Source: Planococcus citri
Lineage: Eukaryota > Arthropoda > Insecta > Hemiptera > Pseudococcidae
Assembly: GCF_950023065.1 (NCBI RefSeq)
Contig: NC_088679.1
Span: forward strand, 35,898,001 to 35,962,000
Direction of reading: 5' to 3'
DNA length: 64,000 nt
Positions 48,319 to 60,715 of the stretch are shown here, one piece after another. The stretch's first letter is position 1, and each line of letters opens with the position of its first letter. The translations under genes and the position numbers were made by a program. The notes below the pieces were generated by a model. It saw nothing but the letters and a program-made list of their open reading frames with translations. It was not told where the DNA came from and did no database searches.

Positions 48319-50427
48319 ATGAGAATTTATCCAATTTGTATTTTTGTTTTGATTTTCGACTTGTATGACTTGGCATGTGGTGATCTACCCAATGTTCCAT
48401 CAACTGTAGTGATAACGCCACCTTCTGCTACGCCATCAACAATATTGGTAGGCAACTGCTTCGGTAAATACTTTTTACAATTATTTTTTATTTATGTCAA
48501 TTCGCATTGAACAAACGATAATAATTGCATATAGCAACCCAGTCTGACCATTTATTATGACGCGATGGAAGAATATTCGCAAGTTTTTTTCAATACAACG
48601 TTGGTGAATGTATTTAGTTGCTTTTCTTGCAGCGTTGATATCAGTTTCATTCCATGTCAACAGGCCAAGGTAAGTCATCATAATATGTACCTATATCTAA
48701 CACTCATTAAAATTTGAAACCATTATTTCATTTTAAATAGAAAGATCAAAACGGAGATCTATCTTGTCCTGCTAAAGCAGATCCTGCGTGTAATTTAGAC
48801 AAAATACATTCTTGCGCTATCGCCCAAGCATTGGATAAGACACAGCTGGTCAACTTCCTCGCATGTACAATGAGTACTGTGAAAAAGCTTCCTGATTTTC
48901 TGACAGTAAGCATAATTATCTCGTGTTTATGGAAAACTCGTGATTACTAAACAATTGGCCAGGAAATACTCGTAAACAGATGCATTTTTTTTTTCAATAG
49001 TGCGCAATTCGGTACAAGTTCGATGATAAGCAACTCCAATCGTGTGCCAGTTCTGATACAGGGAAAAATCTGTGTAAAAATAATAGCAACCAAAAAATGC
49101 CAAATTGCAATACAATGCCTGGATTCGTATTCAAAAATCCGGTAAGATTTTCAATTAGGTACCTACATACAATATTTATGTACCTAACATTGTCAAGAGA
49201 TCTTAGTGTGATCCCAAAAAATTTTCCACATAGAATGATATACAGGCCAACGATCCTTTTGAACATTTGGATAATTATATAAACAACATTTGTGTGACTG
49301 ATTTCAAGTCAGCACTTTGTGCACAGCTTAAAGCTACAACAGCAACCTCTATACCTCCAGAATGCAATCAGGTTAGAAGATGATCAATTTCCTTTTAGAA
49401 GTATATAAATTGGATGTATGTAGGCCTGCACCTATCAACTTACACGTTCACTTTCCTCACCATAATTGTCAACTTTATCTAGAAACTTGTGATGGGTATT
49501 TTTTACAAAGCAATGGATGCAGCCTCTCAAAAATGGTTTCAGACATTTGCCACTGTATATGAAAAATTCAGCAGTTGCTTAACGCTTAAATATCAACCTT
49601 GTATGTTTGCTGAGGTAGGTACCTAATTAAAAGCTCGATTATTTCATTTCAACCAATACCTTCAATTTTTCAATTTAAATTCATGTACACTCCTATCAAT
49701 TACAAAATGTGTAGCTTTCTGATACGGGGACATTAGATTGTAAAGATCCAACAGACACTGATTGCATTGCTGCCAAAACACACGCATGCGCTGTATCAAA
49801 GATATCTGATCCTAAGGCTCTCTTTCAGTTTTTGAGTTGTGCCATGAAAGATGCCACAAAAGTACCAGATTTTGAAAAAGTGAGAATCATTATTTTCATA
49901 ACGAATGTATATAATTATCATATTTGTCATATTCGCAAGAAAAACAAATGAAAATTTTCAATACTGAATAACTAAATAATATGTGCTTCATTGTAGTGCG
50001 CAACCGACAATAATATTATATACGAACCAATCAAAACATGTGCCAGCAGCGATACCGGTAAACAGCTATGTTTTGATTACAGTAAAACGCGACCAAAGTC
50101 AGATAAAGTTCCATCTTTCAGTTATGAACTAGTAAGTGCTTAAAACTTAATAATACCTACTTGAACGCACCTGGTTTCCAGTTGGGTGTTCATAGTTTGG
50201 ATCTTCGCTGGAATAAGTACAGCCGTTTGGGTTGACTAACTTTGAACTTTGAATATTTGTAGACTTATCACATACGAGCAAGTACGGAGACTTCACTCGC
50301 AGCAAATTTGCAATTTACCCTCTGTTCCCAAATGAAACTATACAGTGTTATTTGTCCTGCCTGCCCTTGTGGTACTTCAAGTATGTCTGCCTACAATCAG
50401 CCTGGCACCGGCGTCACGCATGGTTAA
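48319..50427 (+). CDS. Gene D: secreted two-domain GILT-like pseudo-reductase
   Basis: Exons 48319-48447, 48535-48669, 48741-48905, 49001-49141, 49234-49371, 49483-49614, 49715-49879, 49997-50131, 50263-50427; all phase 0; 434 residues. Signal peptide MRIYPICIFVLIFDLYDLACG, then DLPNVPSTVVITPP. Domain 1 (44-236): IYYDAMEEYSQVFF, FIPCQQA, CPAKADPAC, KIHSCA, CASSDTGKNLC, PGFVFKNP, ICVTDFKSALC. Domain 2 (237-~415): FYKAMDAASQKWF, YQPCMFAE, KTHACA, CASSDTGKQLC. The CxxC site reads EEYS and DAAS. The last exon is more diverged than in B and ends with ICPACPCG, a CxxCxC motif, then a short Gly/Ser tail. AATAAA at 50483-50488. Closest to B. Confidence 0.87.
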
Positions 50428-51675
50428 TGTGAAATGCATATCAAAGTTATTTGTAAGCCTACTGTTTCATGCACTGAAGCATAATAAATGACAAATCCAT
50501 GATCTTAAAACATATTTTACTTATACGAACGATACTTTGTATCTTTTTTATTGAGTCGATTAGAATAAACTGGTATTTGATCTTAAGTAACGATCATTAT
50601 TCATTAATATAATCCCTCATACCATAAGCTGTCCATCTCACGTTCGTGTATTAGTAATCGGATATTGTCTAGTTCTGAGATTGAAGGAGCACAAAAAAAT
50701 TATGAAATTGATATTCAGAGCATGAAGTAAATTAAAAATAGCCACCCCACTTATACAAAAAATGTTCGCCGTACCTGATCGAGTCTTCTTATCCAATCAT
50801 TATAGGCAGCCAAACATACACAAAAGTATGATTGATTGAATTTTTGAAAAACAGCCAAATACTCAAATAAAAGTAGGAAGAGCCATGACAAAAAAATTAG
50901 CACAAAATTGATGGTACGTATAACTTTTTGCTTTTGGTATTTTCAGTTCTAGAAGGCTGACACTTGAAAATTAATAGCTTCTTCAAAAATAGAGATCAGT
51001 GAAAATCGCCTACCAAATACCTATAGGTGCTGTATAATATTTCGTGGCAAAATTTCTTCCCTATGTAAGTATCAGACTCTATCATTTAAAATACATACCT
51101 ACTCCTGCGTGAACGCGTTCGAAGTCAAATTATTAATATTCAAGTTTTTCTGAGTCCTTGAATTGATATTTCTCGCCAATTCCTTACATAAAAAATTAAA
51201 GAAGCATCGAGATACAACTAGATAAAATTTATATTGGAAAAAAAATCGTCGATCCCCAAGAACGAAAAACCCGGCGATTTGACGTGAAATAGTTCAGTAA
51301 GTATTTGCTTATACACTTACGTGCAGCAGTCCAATGGATTTTCGAACCCTTTAAACAAATTAATTGGGAAAACAAATCTGTGTAGCTCTATCAAATTCAT
51401 GTTTTTTCGTGAGATGATCAAATAGAAATTTCTGCTCCCAATTGTAAAAAAAACAAAAAAACTAGTATTCATTGCCACCAAATAAACACCAACATGTAAA
51501 TACAAAATAGTAGGTACGACTTGGATTCATATTGAAATTCAGTGAATTATGAAATTGTAGATTTTTTCAATTGAAACGCACATCGCTTTACACTTCAATT
51601 ACCAGATTTAAAGGTCGAAGTTGACAGATTTTATCTTGGGAATTTACCTATCACTTTGAGCCCATTTCATTAGGA
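50428..51675. other. Spacer genes D - E; its 3' half is duplicated before gene F
   Basis: About 50905-51675 aligns in order with about 55995-56883. Shared words include TTTAAACAAATTAATT, AACAAATCTGTGTAG, GATGATCAAATAGAAATTTCTGCTC and GTATTCATTGCCACCAAATA. This is the 5' end of the E/F duplication unit and probably holds their promoter. No other gene seen. Confidence 0.6.
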
Positions 51676-54617
51676 ATGAAAGTAATATTCGCGTGTATCA
51701 TTTTTCATCATCTTTTCTGTAAGTCGTATTCGGATCCTAGGTACGGAGGGTATAGGACGGCATTCATAACCAGTGGTAATGATGGTCCGTCACCTGAACC
51801 TGCGCCTGAACCGGCACCTGAACCTGCACCTGAACCTGCACCTGAACCCTCACCACCACCTCCCCCACCCCCAGTACCGGACACGTTTTCGACAGATTCT
51901 GTAAGTAAAATAAGATTGAAGTAGGTACTTACCTACATCCGTTGATTTTTATTTATTTCATGTTCAGATTATTAATTTGGGTAGTTAACGTTTCAATTAA
52001 TGAATACTAATTACAGGGCGCAAGTTTGACAATTTATTATGACGCGATGGACGAAAATTCTCAAAAATATTTCAAAACAAGTCTATTGCAACTGTACAAT
52101 TGTTTCTCTTCTAACATCAACATTACCTTTGTGCCGTGTCAACAAGCCGAGGTACAAATAAGAAGTTTTGAATCGATTCGGTGTTAAAATTAGAATTAAT
52201 AAGTCGTTATTTTTCATTCCCCCTCCCCCCATGATTAGGATAAAGATGATTTAACTTGTTCTGCTCAGGCTGACACTTCGTGCAAGGTAGATAAAATGCA
52301 TTCTTGCGCAATCAGTCGAATTACTGACAAGACGCTCCTCCTTAATTATTTGACATGCACCATGAGTAATGTAGACAAACTTCCAGATTTTCCAAAGGTA
52401 AGTCTAAGTTGGTGTTGGTAATTGTATTCGAGAATTTTGATTTTTGCTGCGAACATTTGCGAACATTGATCAAAATTTTCAAATTCTAAATAAGTACCTA
52501 CATAATATGTAGTTTATTTTCAAACTTTCAAGTAACAATAACTGATGCAAACTCTTTTCAAACATATATGTTCAAAGTTTTGTCAAAATTCGGCCACTTT
52601 TTTCCCCAAACGCGAAGATTTCAGAACTCTCAAAATAATCGCATGAGAATATTCGCAAGAACCTACTCATATTCGGGAATGTTTGCACTGAACTCAAGTA
52701 CATTTTTACAGTGCGCTGCCTCAAGTAAAGTGAATGATGATGACCTTCAAAAATGCGCGAATGCTGACGAGGGAAAAAATCTTTGCAAAGACTACAGCAA
52801 GCAGAAAATCCCAGGTCTAGATACACTTCCAGGATTCATCTTTAAACCTCCTGTACGATTTTTGTCTTAGTATTTGAAGGAAATTACAAAAATCTACTAA
52901 TTATTTCTGATTGCAGGGGGATATCAAACCTGATGATCCCTACGAACATTTGGATTACTACAGACGCAGTGTTTGTATTAAAGATTTTCGATCGGCTATT
53001 TGCGCCAAACTTGTAGCTTCTAAAGCAAACAATGTGCCCAAAAAATGTAAAAAAGTAAGGATTTAAAATACAAAAAGTGTGAGAATACGTTCTCTCTTAC
53101 CTAACTTGACTAAATGCCTATTTACTTAGTTTTTGATTCATTTCATTCCAGAAACTTGTCCTCGGATTCTTCTACAAAGCTATGGATAGTAAATCACAGA
53201 AATGGTTTCAATTGCTTTCTAAAATCTACGATGAATTTAGCAGTCATCTAGCTCTTCAGTACCAACCATGTATGCAAGCAGAGGTAAAATCGACATTTTT
53301 GCTTTCAAATTCACATTTTATTTTTTCATTTTAGCACCTACTTATTCCTCAATCAGACATAATATGGTACCTAGGTATCTATATCAATTTTTTTTTTTTT
53401 CATTATCACAGCAATCTGAAGACGGAACACTAGACTGCAAGGACGAACGAGATACAGATTGCACAGCTGGAAAAACGCATGCATGCGCTATATCGCTTAT
53501 TCAGGACCCGAAATCCCTTTTTCATTTCTTAAGCTGCTCCTTGAAGGATAGTGCGTTGCTGCCAGATTTTCAAAAAGTATAGTGACTTTATTTTGTTACG
53601 TACATGTGTTCAATTACAATCAAGTTCAGGGCGGCTCTAATTTGGGACTTAAAAAAATAACCTTCAAATTTTTTCAATTTTTTATTGTAATTTCTGGTCA
53701 TTTTTCAATTTTTTGTTTCAAATCGACTTGAAGATCTTTTACATTTTTCAATGAAATTTCGCAACACAGTTTCTTTTAAAAAAACACACACCTACCTACT
53801 TAAATAAATAAAAACAGTTGATATGTAATGATAAAATTCTGAAATACCCAGGTACATTACAATTTCGAACAATTTTTGTATTACTTATTTCAGAAACCAA
53901 TATGAGAACTGTTGGGCCTTTTTAATCTTTTTCGTCATTTGGAATTTTCAATAAGAAATACAATAGCATATTCGCAATGAATGATTCGGTAATTTTTTTG
54001 GTTACCAATTTAGTGCGCAACTGACAACGGAATTCAATATGATCCCATAAAACAATGTGCCAGTACGGACGAGGGTAAACAATTATGTGTTGCTAGTAGT
54101 AAAACACGACCAAGTTTCGATGACATTCCTTCGTTCAGCTATGAATTGGTAGATAATATTACTCGTATTATCCACATTCTACAGATTCATTTTCTTAAAA
54201 AATATAACACCAACTAAACTTAATATTACGAATGTTTAATTTTTTTTCATTCAGACTTTTGACGGCGACACAAGTAAAAAAACGGCTGAGGCAACAGATC
54301 AAACTCTAAAAACAATTCTTTGCGATCAATTTATGAAATATGGCATGGTGAATCCATGCATTCAACAAAATAAGAGCACGAGTAAGTATACTGAGTAGAA
54401 TATTTTCCAAATTAATAGAATGGGCCAGCCTGGCAAATGAGGCTTCAAGAAAACTGGCATAATTGTTGTGATGAAGTATTTCAATTTTTTAATATTAAAA
54501 TCAATCACTGTCTAATTCATATTTTTGTTTTATATTATTTAATATTCAGCTTCTACTTCATTACCAAATGTTCCACCAACTACTGTAGTACATCCAGCCC
54601 CAGCCAGTAACACATGA
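51676..54617 (+). CDS. Gene E: secreted two-domain GILT-like pseudo-reductase with PEPA-repeat linker
   Basis: Exons 51676-51900, 52017-52151, 52239-52397, 52712-52852, 52917-53054, 53152-53283, 53412-53576, 54014-54148, 54255-54381, 54550-54617; 474 residues. Introns are phase 0 except the last (phase 1: A|CT). Signal peptide MKVIFACIIFHHLFCKSYS, then DPRYGGYRTA, five PEPA units and a poly-Pro run. Domain 1 (76-266): IYYDAMDENSQKYF, FVPCQQA, CSAQADTSC, KMHSCA, CANADEGKNLC, PGFIFKPP, VCIKDFRSAIC. Domain 2 (267-~450): FYKAMDSKSQKWF, YQPCMQAE, CKDERDTDC, KTHACA, CASTDEGKQLC. The CxxC site reads DENS and DSKS. The C-terminal tail TSTSLPNVPPTTVV echoes the LPNVPST linker of genes B-D. Reading past the exon 9 donor gives a short alternative C-terminus. 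AATAAA at 54737-54742. Confidence 0.87.
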
Positions 54618-56883
54618 GTGCCGACAAGAGCTAGCACTTGAAATTTTTCGTGACATCCATAAATGTACCTATTTATTGAACTGTACCGAGTTTGGGACCC
54701 ATAATTTTATTCCTCTGATTTTATTATTTAATTGGAAATAAAGTTGAATTAACTCAAGATGAAAACAATGTGAATTTTTTAATACCTAGGTACCTACATA
54801 AATAATTATGATCATTTTTTCAGCTATCAATTGATAAGCATTGCTTGGTCTCATTGTCAGCCATGGAGGGCCGGGTACCTTAGCACCTCACCAGTTATGG
54901 ACTAGGGTCTACTCATAATTATTTAAAATCACAATATAAAATTATAAAAAAGTATTCGAACTTAGGTACTATATACGTGAATGGTCTCATAAAGATAGCT
55001 AGGTAGGTACCTACATTTGAACCAATTTCAAAAAAATCTACTGTTAATTGCAATTTTGCCCTTTTTTGAAATGATTAAGAGTTCAGATAGTGATCTAAGA
55101 ATTATTGTAACACGCGTTATATAGCTAATAACGAAAAGGATCAACTTCTACTCATTAATTTCCAAATCACCTTTCAAGGCCAATTTATTACCTTTAACTA
55201 GATATGCTCTATATGCCTAGTACCTATGTATTGTATTTGAAGATTTAAAGGAAAAGAAAAAAAAAACGAAAAAATCCATTTTGGGAAACCGTTGCTTAAA
55301 GCACTGGTGATTTAGATTTCACAGGTTTCAACATGATTAGGATAACCTCATTAAAACTTCCGCTTTTTTGAAAATTGTCGGTCATTTGACCATTAAAATT
55401 AAGGTAGGTAATGGTGCAAGAAATACACAGCCATATTTTTAAAGAAATTACCTCAAATTTTGTGCACCTTGACCATATTGAAATAGAAATCGTCGACCCT
55501 AAGAGTAAAAAGCCCGCGGTGGTTTTACATGGAATGGCCATCTCGTAGGTAGGTCTAGGTAGGTGCCTACTGCCTACTTTATTTGAGTGTAGCAGAAGTC
55601 TGACATGATATACTTAATTAGATAAGTAATTTTTGAAAGTTTGGCATACGTAATTCACTAATTTCTAAAAGTCACCCTGCTTCAATTTCAATAAAATTTC
55701 AGAAATTGTAATTTTTTTCATTTTTTAAAAGTTTGATATACTGTCGAAAATTCTTCAGAATTTGTTCCAAGTTCTTAAAAGCCAGACAAAACATTGGAAA
55801 ATCAAATGTTTTACTCAGCTTTTGAAAGTCTCCCAAATTTGAAGTCAGTGTAACATGAACCGGAATCGTGAGAATTTTAGACCCCTCCAAACATTTCATA
55901 AAAAAAAAATCGACATCTTGTCTGAATCAGAAAACCAATGAGTATTTTCCCTAAAATCATCGAAAATCACTTTTGCTCCCTAGTTGAATAAACATCTATT
56001 GCACAATATTGATGGTACCGTGTATAACTTTTTGCTGTAAGTCATTTCATTTCTGGATGACTGACACCTTTCAAAATTATACTTGTATATACAGCTTCTT
56101 CAAAAATATTGTAATAATTCAGTTTGAATTCACTAAGAAAAAGGGAACATTTTTTCGATTGATTTTTTTTTTTTTGAAAATAACTTGAGATCTGCAGGAA
56201 TATTGGCTAACCTAGGAGCTGCATAATATTTCGCAGAAACATTTCTTCGCCATGTACCAGACTATTATTCAAAATACGTACCTACTTACTCCAATAAAAG
56301 TTTTCAAAGTGGAATAATTATCAATACTTACTTATTGTAATAGTTTTTCTGAGTTCTATGAATTGATATTTCTCACTAATTCTTATATCAAAAGCTGAAG
56401 GGATTTGAATAACTTTCATTCTTTTGTCATTTCGCGAACATACGAGTAAAAAAAAAAACGTCGACCCCAAGTGCAAAAAACCTGCGATTCGACGTGGAAT
56501 GGCCCAGTAGGTATTTGCTTGTTCACTTACGTGCAGCGCATCTACAAATATTCGAACCCTTTAAACAAATTAATTAGGTAAACAAATCTGTGTAGTTCTA
56601 TTAAATTCGTGTTTTTTAGTTAGATGATCAAATAGAAATTTCTGCTCGCGATTTAAAAAAAAAAAAAAAGAAAAAAAATAGTATTCATTGCCACCAAATA
56701 AACGCCAACGTGTAAATACAAATAGTAACTTGGATTCATATCGAAATCCAGTGACTTGTGAAATTGTACATTATTTTCTATTGAAACTCACATCGCTGTA
56801 CACTTCAATTACAAAGTCGAAGCTCACAGATTTGATCTTGGGAATTTACCTAAGTTATCCACTTCGAGCTCGTTTCATCAAAA
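54618..56883. other. Spacer genes E - F
   Basis: Gene E 3' flank, similar to that of gene F (AACACGCGTTATAT, AAAAGGATCAACTTCTACT), then the 5' duplicated block from about 55995. A ~55-bp motif GTCGACCCCAAG..AAAAA.CC.GCGATTYGACGTGGAATGG recurs at about 51248, 55494 and 56460. No gene seen. Confidence 0.5.
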
Positions 56884-59591
56884 ATGAAAGTAATATTCGC
56901 GTGCATCATTTTTCACTATCTTTTCTGCAAGTCGCATTCTGATCCGGCGCATGGAGGATATAGGACGGCAGTCGCAACCAGTGGTGGTGATGATGGTGGT
57001 GAAAATGGTCCTGAACCTGCACCTGCTGGTTGTCCAGTGGAGGAATGTCCACCACCACCCCCGCCGCCACCACCTCCGTCACCGGACACGTTTTCGACAG
57101 ATTCCGTGAGTAAATAAGATACCAAAAGTACCTATACTAAAATCCGTTGAAGTTATTTTTATTTAGTTCATGTTTAAATTATTATTTTGTGTACCTATTA
57201 ATAACTAATAAACGTTTCAATTAACGAGTAGGTACTAATTACAGAACCCAAGTTTGACAATTTATTATGACGCGATGGAAGAAAATTCTCAAAAATATTT
57301 CAAAACAATTCCATTGAAACAGTTCAATAGTTTCTTTTCTCACATCAATATTACGTTTATGCCGTGCCAAGAAGCCTATGACGTACAAATTAACAAGTTT
57401 CGAATCGATACCTAGTATTTCAGTATTAAAATTCCTATTAATAAGTCGTTATTTTACATTTTTTCCCTCATGATTAGGATACCTTAGGTTCATTAACTTG
57501 TTTTGCTAAGGCTGACACTTCGTGCAAGGTAGATAAAATGCATTCTTGCGCAATCAGTCGAATTACTGACAAGACGCTCCTCCTTAATTATTTAACTTGC
57601 ACCATGAGTAATGTAGAAAAACTTCCAGATTTTCCAAAGGTACCTAAGTCTAAGTTGATTTTGGCAATATTCGCGAATTGTGATTTTTATTCAGCGAAAA
57701 TTCGTGAACATTTTATTTTTACATTATTTTTACAGTGCGCCGGCCTAAGTAAAGCGAATGACGATGACCTTCAAAAATGCGCGAATGCCGACGAGGGAAA
57801 AAATCTTTGCACAGACTACAGCAAGAAGATGCTTCAACGTCTACCTCTACATTCACTTCCAGTATTCATCTTTAAACCTCCTGTACGATTTTTGTTCATG
57901 GCAACAATTTTGAATCCCATCTTTTTTAATTTGCATGATATACCTACCTAGTATTTGAAGGAAATTACAAAAATCAATTAATAATTTCTGAATGCAGGGT
58001 GATATTAAACCTGATGATTCCTACGAACATTTGGATTACTACAGACGCAGTGTTTGTATGAAAGATTTTCAGTCAGCTGTTTGCGCCAAACTTGTAGCTT
58101 CTAAAGCAACCAATGTGCCTGAAGAATGTAAAAAGGTAAGGATTTAAAACAAACAAAAGTGTGAGAATGCGTTCTCTCTTACTTAACTTGACTATTAAAT
58201 ACTTACTTAGTTATTGATTCATTTCATTCCAGAAACTTGTTCTTGGAGTCTTCTACAAAGCTATGCATGATAATTCACAAAAATGGTTTCAGTTGCTTTC
58301 TAAAATGTACGATGAATTTAGCGATTATCTAGCTCTTCAGTATCAACCATGTATGCAAGCAGAGGTAAAATTGGCATTCTTTGCTTCCTAGTTCGCATTT
58401 TATTATTTCATATTTACACCTACTTATTCCTCATTAATACAGATTATGATAAGTCCCTATACTTTTTTTTCATTGTCATAGATGTCTGCTGACGGAGTAC
58501 TAGACTGCAACGACGAACAAGATAAAGATTGCACAGCTGGGAAGACGCATGCATGCGCTGCATCGCTTATTCAGGATCCGAAATCACTTTTTCATTTTTT
58601 GAGCTGCACAATGAAAGATAATGCATCGCTGCCAGACTTTCAAAAAGTACAGTGACTTTAATTTGTTACGTATGTTCAATTAAAATCAAGTTTAGAGAGG
58701 CCCTGGTTTTTTGGGAATGTTGAAAACGTTCTTTCCCTCTCCTGGCACGACTGTTTGCATCTTTTCCAAACTTTTTTATTGAAACAGCTGGAAAACATCA
58801 CCTTTAAATTCTTTTAGCTTCTAATTGTAATTTGTGGTAATTTTTCGGTTTAAATCGACGTGAGTGGAGATCTTTCAAATTTTTCAATGAGCCATGGGCC
58901 ATTTTTAATCTTTTTCTTCATTTGGAATTTTCAATAAGAAAAACAATAGCACATTCGCAATGAATGATTCGGTGATTTTTTGGGTTACCAATTCAGTGCG
59001 CAACTGACAATGGAGTTCAATACGATCCCATAAAACAATGTGCCAGTACGGACGAGGGTAAACAATTATGTGTTGCTAGTAGTAAAACACGACCAATTTT
59101 CGATGACATTCCCGCATTCAGCTATGAATTGGTAATATGATCCACATTCTACAGATTCACTTTAAAAAAATATATAACACCAATTAATATGTACTTCATC
59201 ACAAATGTTTGATTTTTTTTTCATTCAGACTTTCGACGGTGACACAAGTAAAAAAACGGCTGAGGCAACAGATCAAACACTAAAAACAATTCTTTGTGAT
59301 CAGTTTAAGAAATATGGCATGGTGAATCCATGGGATCAACAAAATAAGAGCACGAGTAAGTATACTGGGTATGATGTTTTCCAAATTAATGGAATAGGCA
59401 AGTCAGGCAAGCATGGCTTCAAAAAATGATTGCTGCGATTATGCGTCTCAATTTTTTCAGTACCTAGATAGATACCTATTGTAATCAACCATTGTCTAAT
59501 TTACATTTTTGTTTTGCATAATTCAGCTTCTAATGCATTACCAAATGTTCCACCAACCTCAATAGTACAGCCAGCCCCAGCCAGCAACTAA
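56884..59591 (+). CDS. Gene F: secreted two-domain GILT-like pseudo-reductase, tandem duplicate of gene E
   Basis: Exons 56884-57105, 57245-57382, 57478-57639, 57736-57882, 57998-58135, 58233-58364, 58482-58646, 58997-59131, 59229-59355, 59527-59591; 476 residues; last intron phase 1, the rest phase 0. Signal peptide MKVIFACIIFHYLFCKSHS, then DPAHGGYRTA, a GDDGGENG stretch, CPVEEC and poly-Pro. Domain 1 (75-269): IYYDAMEENSQKYF, FMPCQEA, CFAKADTSC, KMHSCA, CANADEGKNLC. Domain 2 (270-~455): FYKAMHDNSQKWF, YQPCMQAE, CNDEQDKDC, KTHACA, CASTDEGKQLC. The CxxC site reads EENS and HDNS. Exon 4 carries two extra codons relative to E. Introns align with E, so the copies are young. Tail: TSNALPNVPPTSIV. 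Confidence 0.87.
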
Positions 59592-60592
59592 TGAGAGGGT
59601 AGAAGAGCACTTTAATTTTTTGTGACATTCATATTTTTATTAAACTATAGTTTAGGGCGCATGATTTTATTTTTCTGGAATCTTCGTCCGTTGTCTATGT
59701 AATAGCAAGAAAAAGTGATTATTAGGCTATAATAGTTTTTATGAAACACATGAGTGCCAAGAAGAGCACTTAAAATTTATTGTGACATCCACATGTATTT
59801 ATTAAATTATAATTTGGTACCCGTACTCGTAATTTATTTTTTTGAAATCTTCGTTCGTTATCCATGTACGAGGTGAGTACGAGGTACACGTCTTATCACT
59901 TATGCAGTTATTAGACTGTTTCCCCACTCTCATTATACCACAGAGGAAGGAAGTTGCGGAGAGTACTTCTGGAAAACTAAAAACGTGAATTGTCTCATGA
60001 AAATAGCTAATTACCCTAATTACCTACATTTGAAACAAATGCAAAAAAATTCCAATGACAAGAATTTTCAACAAAAATTGCAGTTTTGCCCTTTTTGAAA
60101 TGATTAGGGTTCAGAAGGTGATCTAAACAATTAGATATTATAACACGCGTTATATGGATTACAATGGAAAAGGATCAACTTCTACTTGTTAAATTCTAAA
60201 TCACTAGGTACTCAAGGCCAATTTACCCTCAAAGTTTTCGATTTCGATTTTCGTTTAAATATTGAGTGTAGGTTTACTTACCTACTCAATTACTTATTTA
60301 CTTATACTACGTACTGCAGGTCATAAACATTCAAAAAATTTGCGTAATATTGAGTTCGTGTGTTTTCATGATACAATCAAATAAAAATTCCTGATCACGA
60401 TTGCATGACACAAGTGTTCATTTTGTCGCCGCAAAATGAACAATAACAAGTAAATAGATGTTTGGTTTCACTTGGAAATTTACTTACTGATACATACCTA
60501 CCTACCTACATGAAAGCAGCTAGGTATTCCTGTTACATTACAAGTTATCCAAATTTTTGAAATTTATTCATTTCGAGCTCATTTTATTCAAA
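59592..60592. other. Spacer gene F - remnant G
   Basis: Gene F 3' flank, then from about 60340 a third, decayed copy of the E/F 5' region (CGTGTGTTTTCATGATACAATCAAATA, GTTCATTTTGTCGCCGCAAAATGAAC). No intact gene. Confidence 0.5.
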
Positions 60593-60715
60593 ATGAAAGT
60601 ACCTATGTACATATTCAATTCACGTTTTTGTGTAAGTTTTTTTACCGCCGTCTCTACAAATGTAATTTTGAACCACCGTTTGGAAGATAAAGTGTGAGTG
60701 ATGTATTTTTTCAGT
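60593..60715 (+). pseudogene. Remnant G, exon 1 of an E/F-type gene
   Basis: TTTCGAGCTCATTTTATTCAAAATGAAAGTA matches the start region of gene F, but about nine bases are inserted after the third codon and the following sequence no longer encodes the signal peptide or Pro-rich linker. An exon-like stretch at about 60985-61036 (RGVRGGYGRYDSGAT in one frame, after TTCCAG) may be the decayed linker or an unrelated small peptide; this is uncertain. Confidence 0.45.

Noticed and set aside
35209..59591. Interpretation of the cluster as aphid-type bicycle effector genes
   Set aside because: Bicycle proteins are defined by paired C..YC motifs with many micro-exons of mixed phase. Here exons are larger and phase 0, and the motif order follows GILT.
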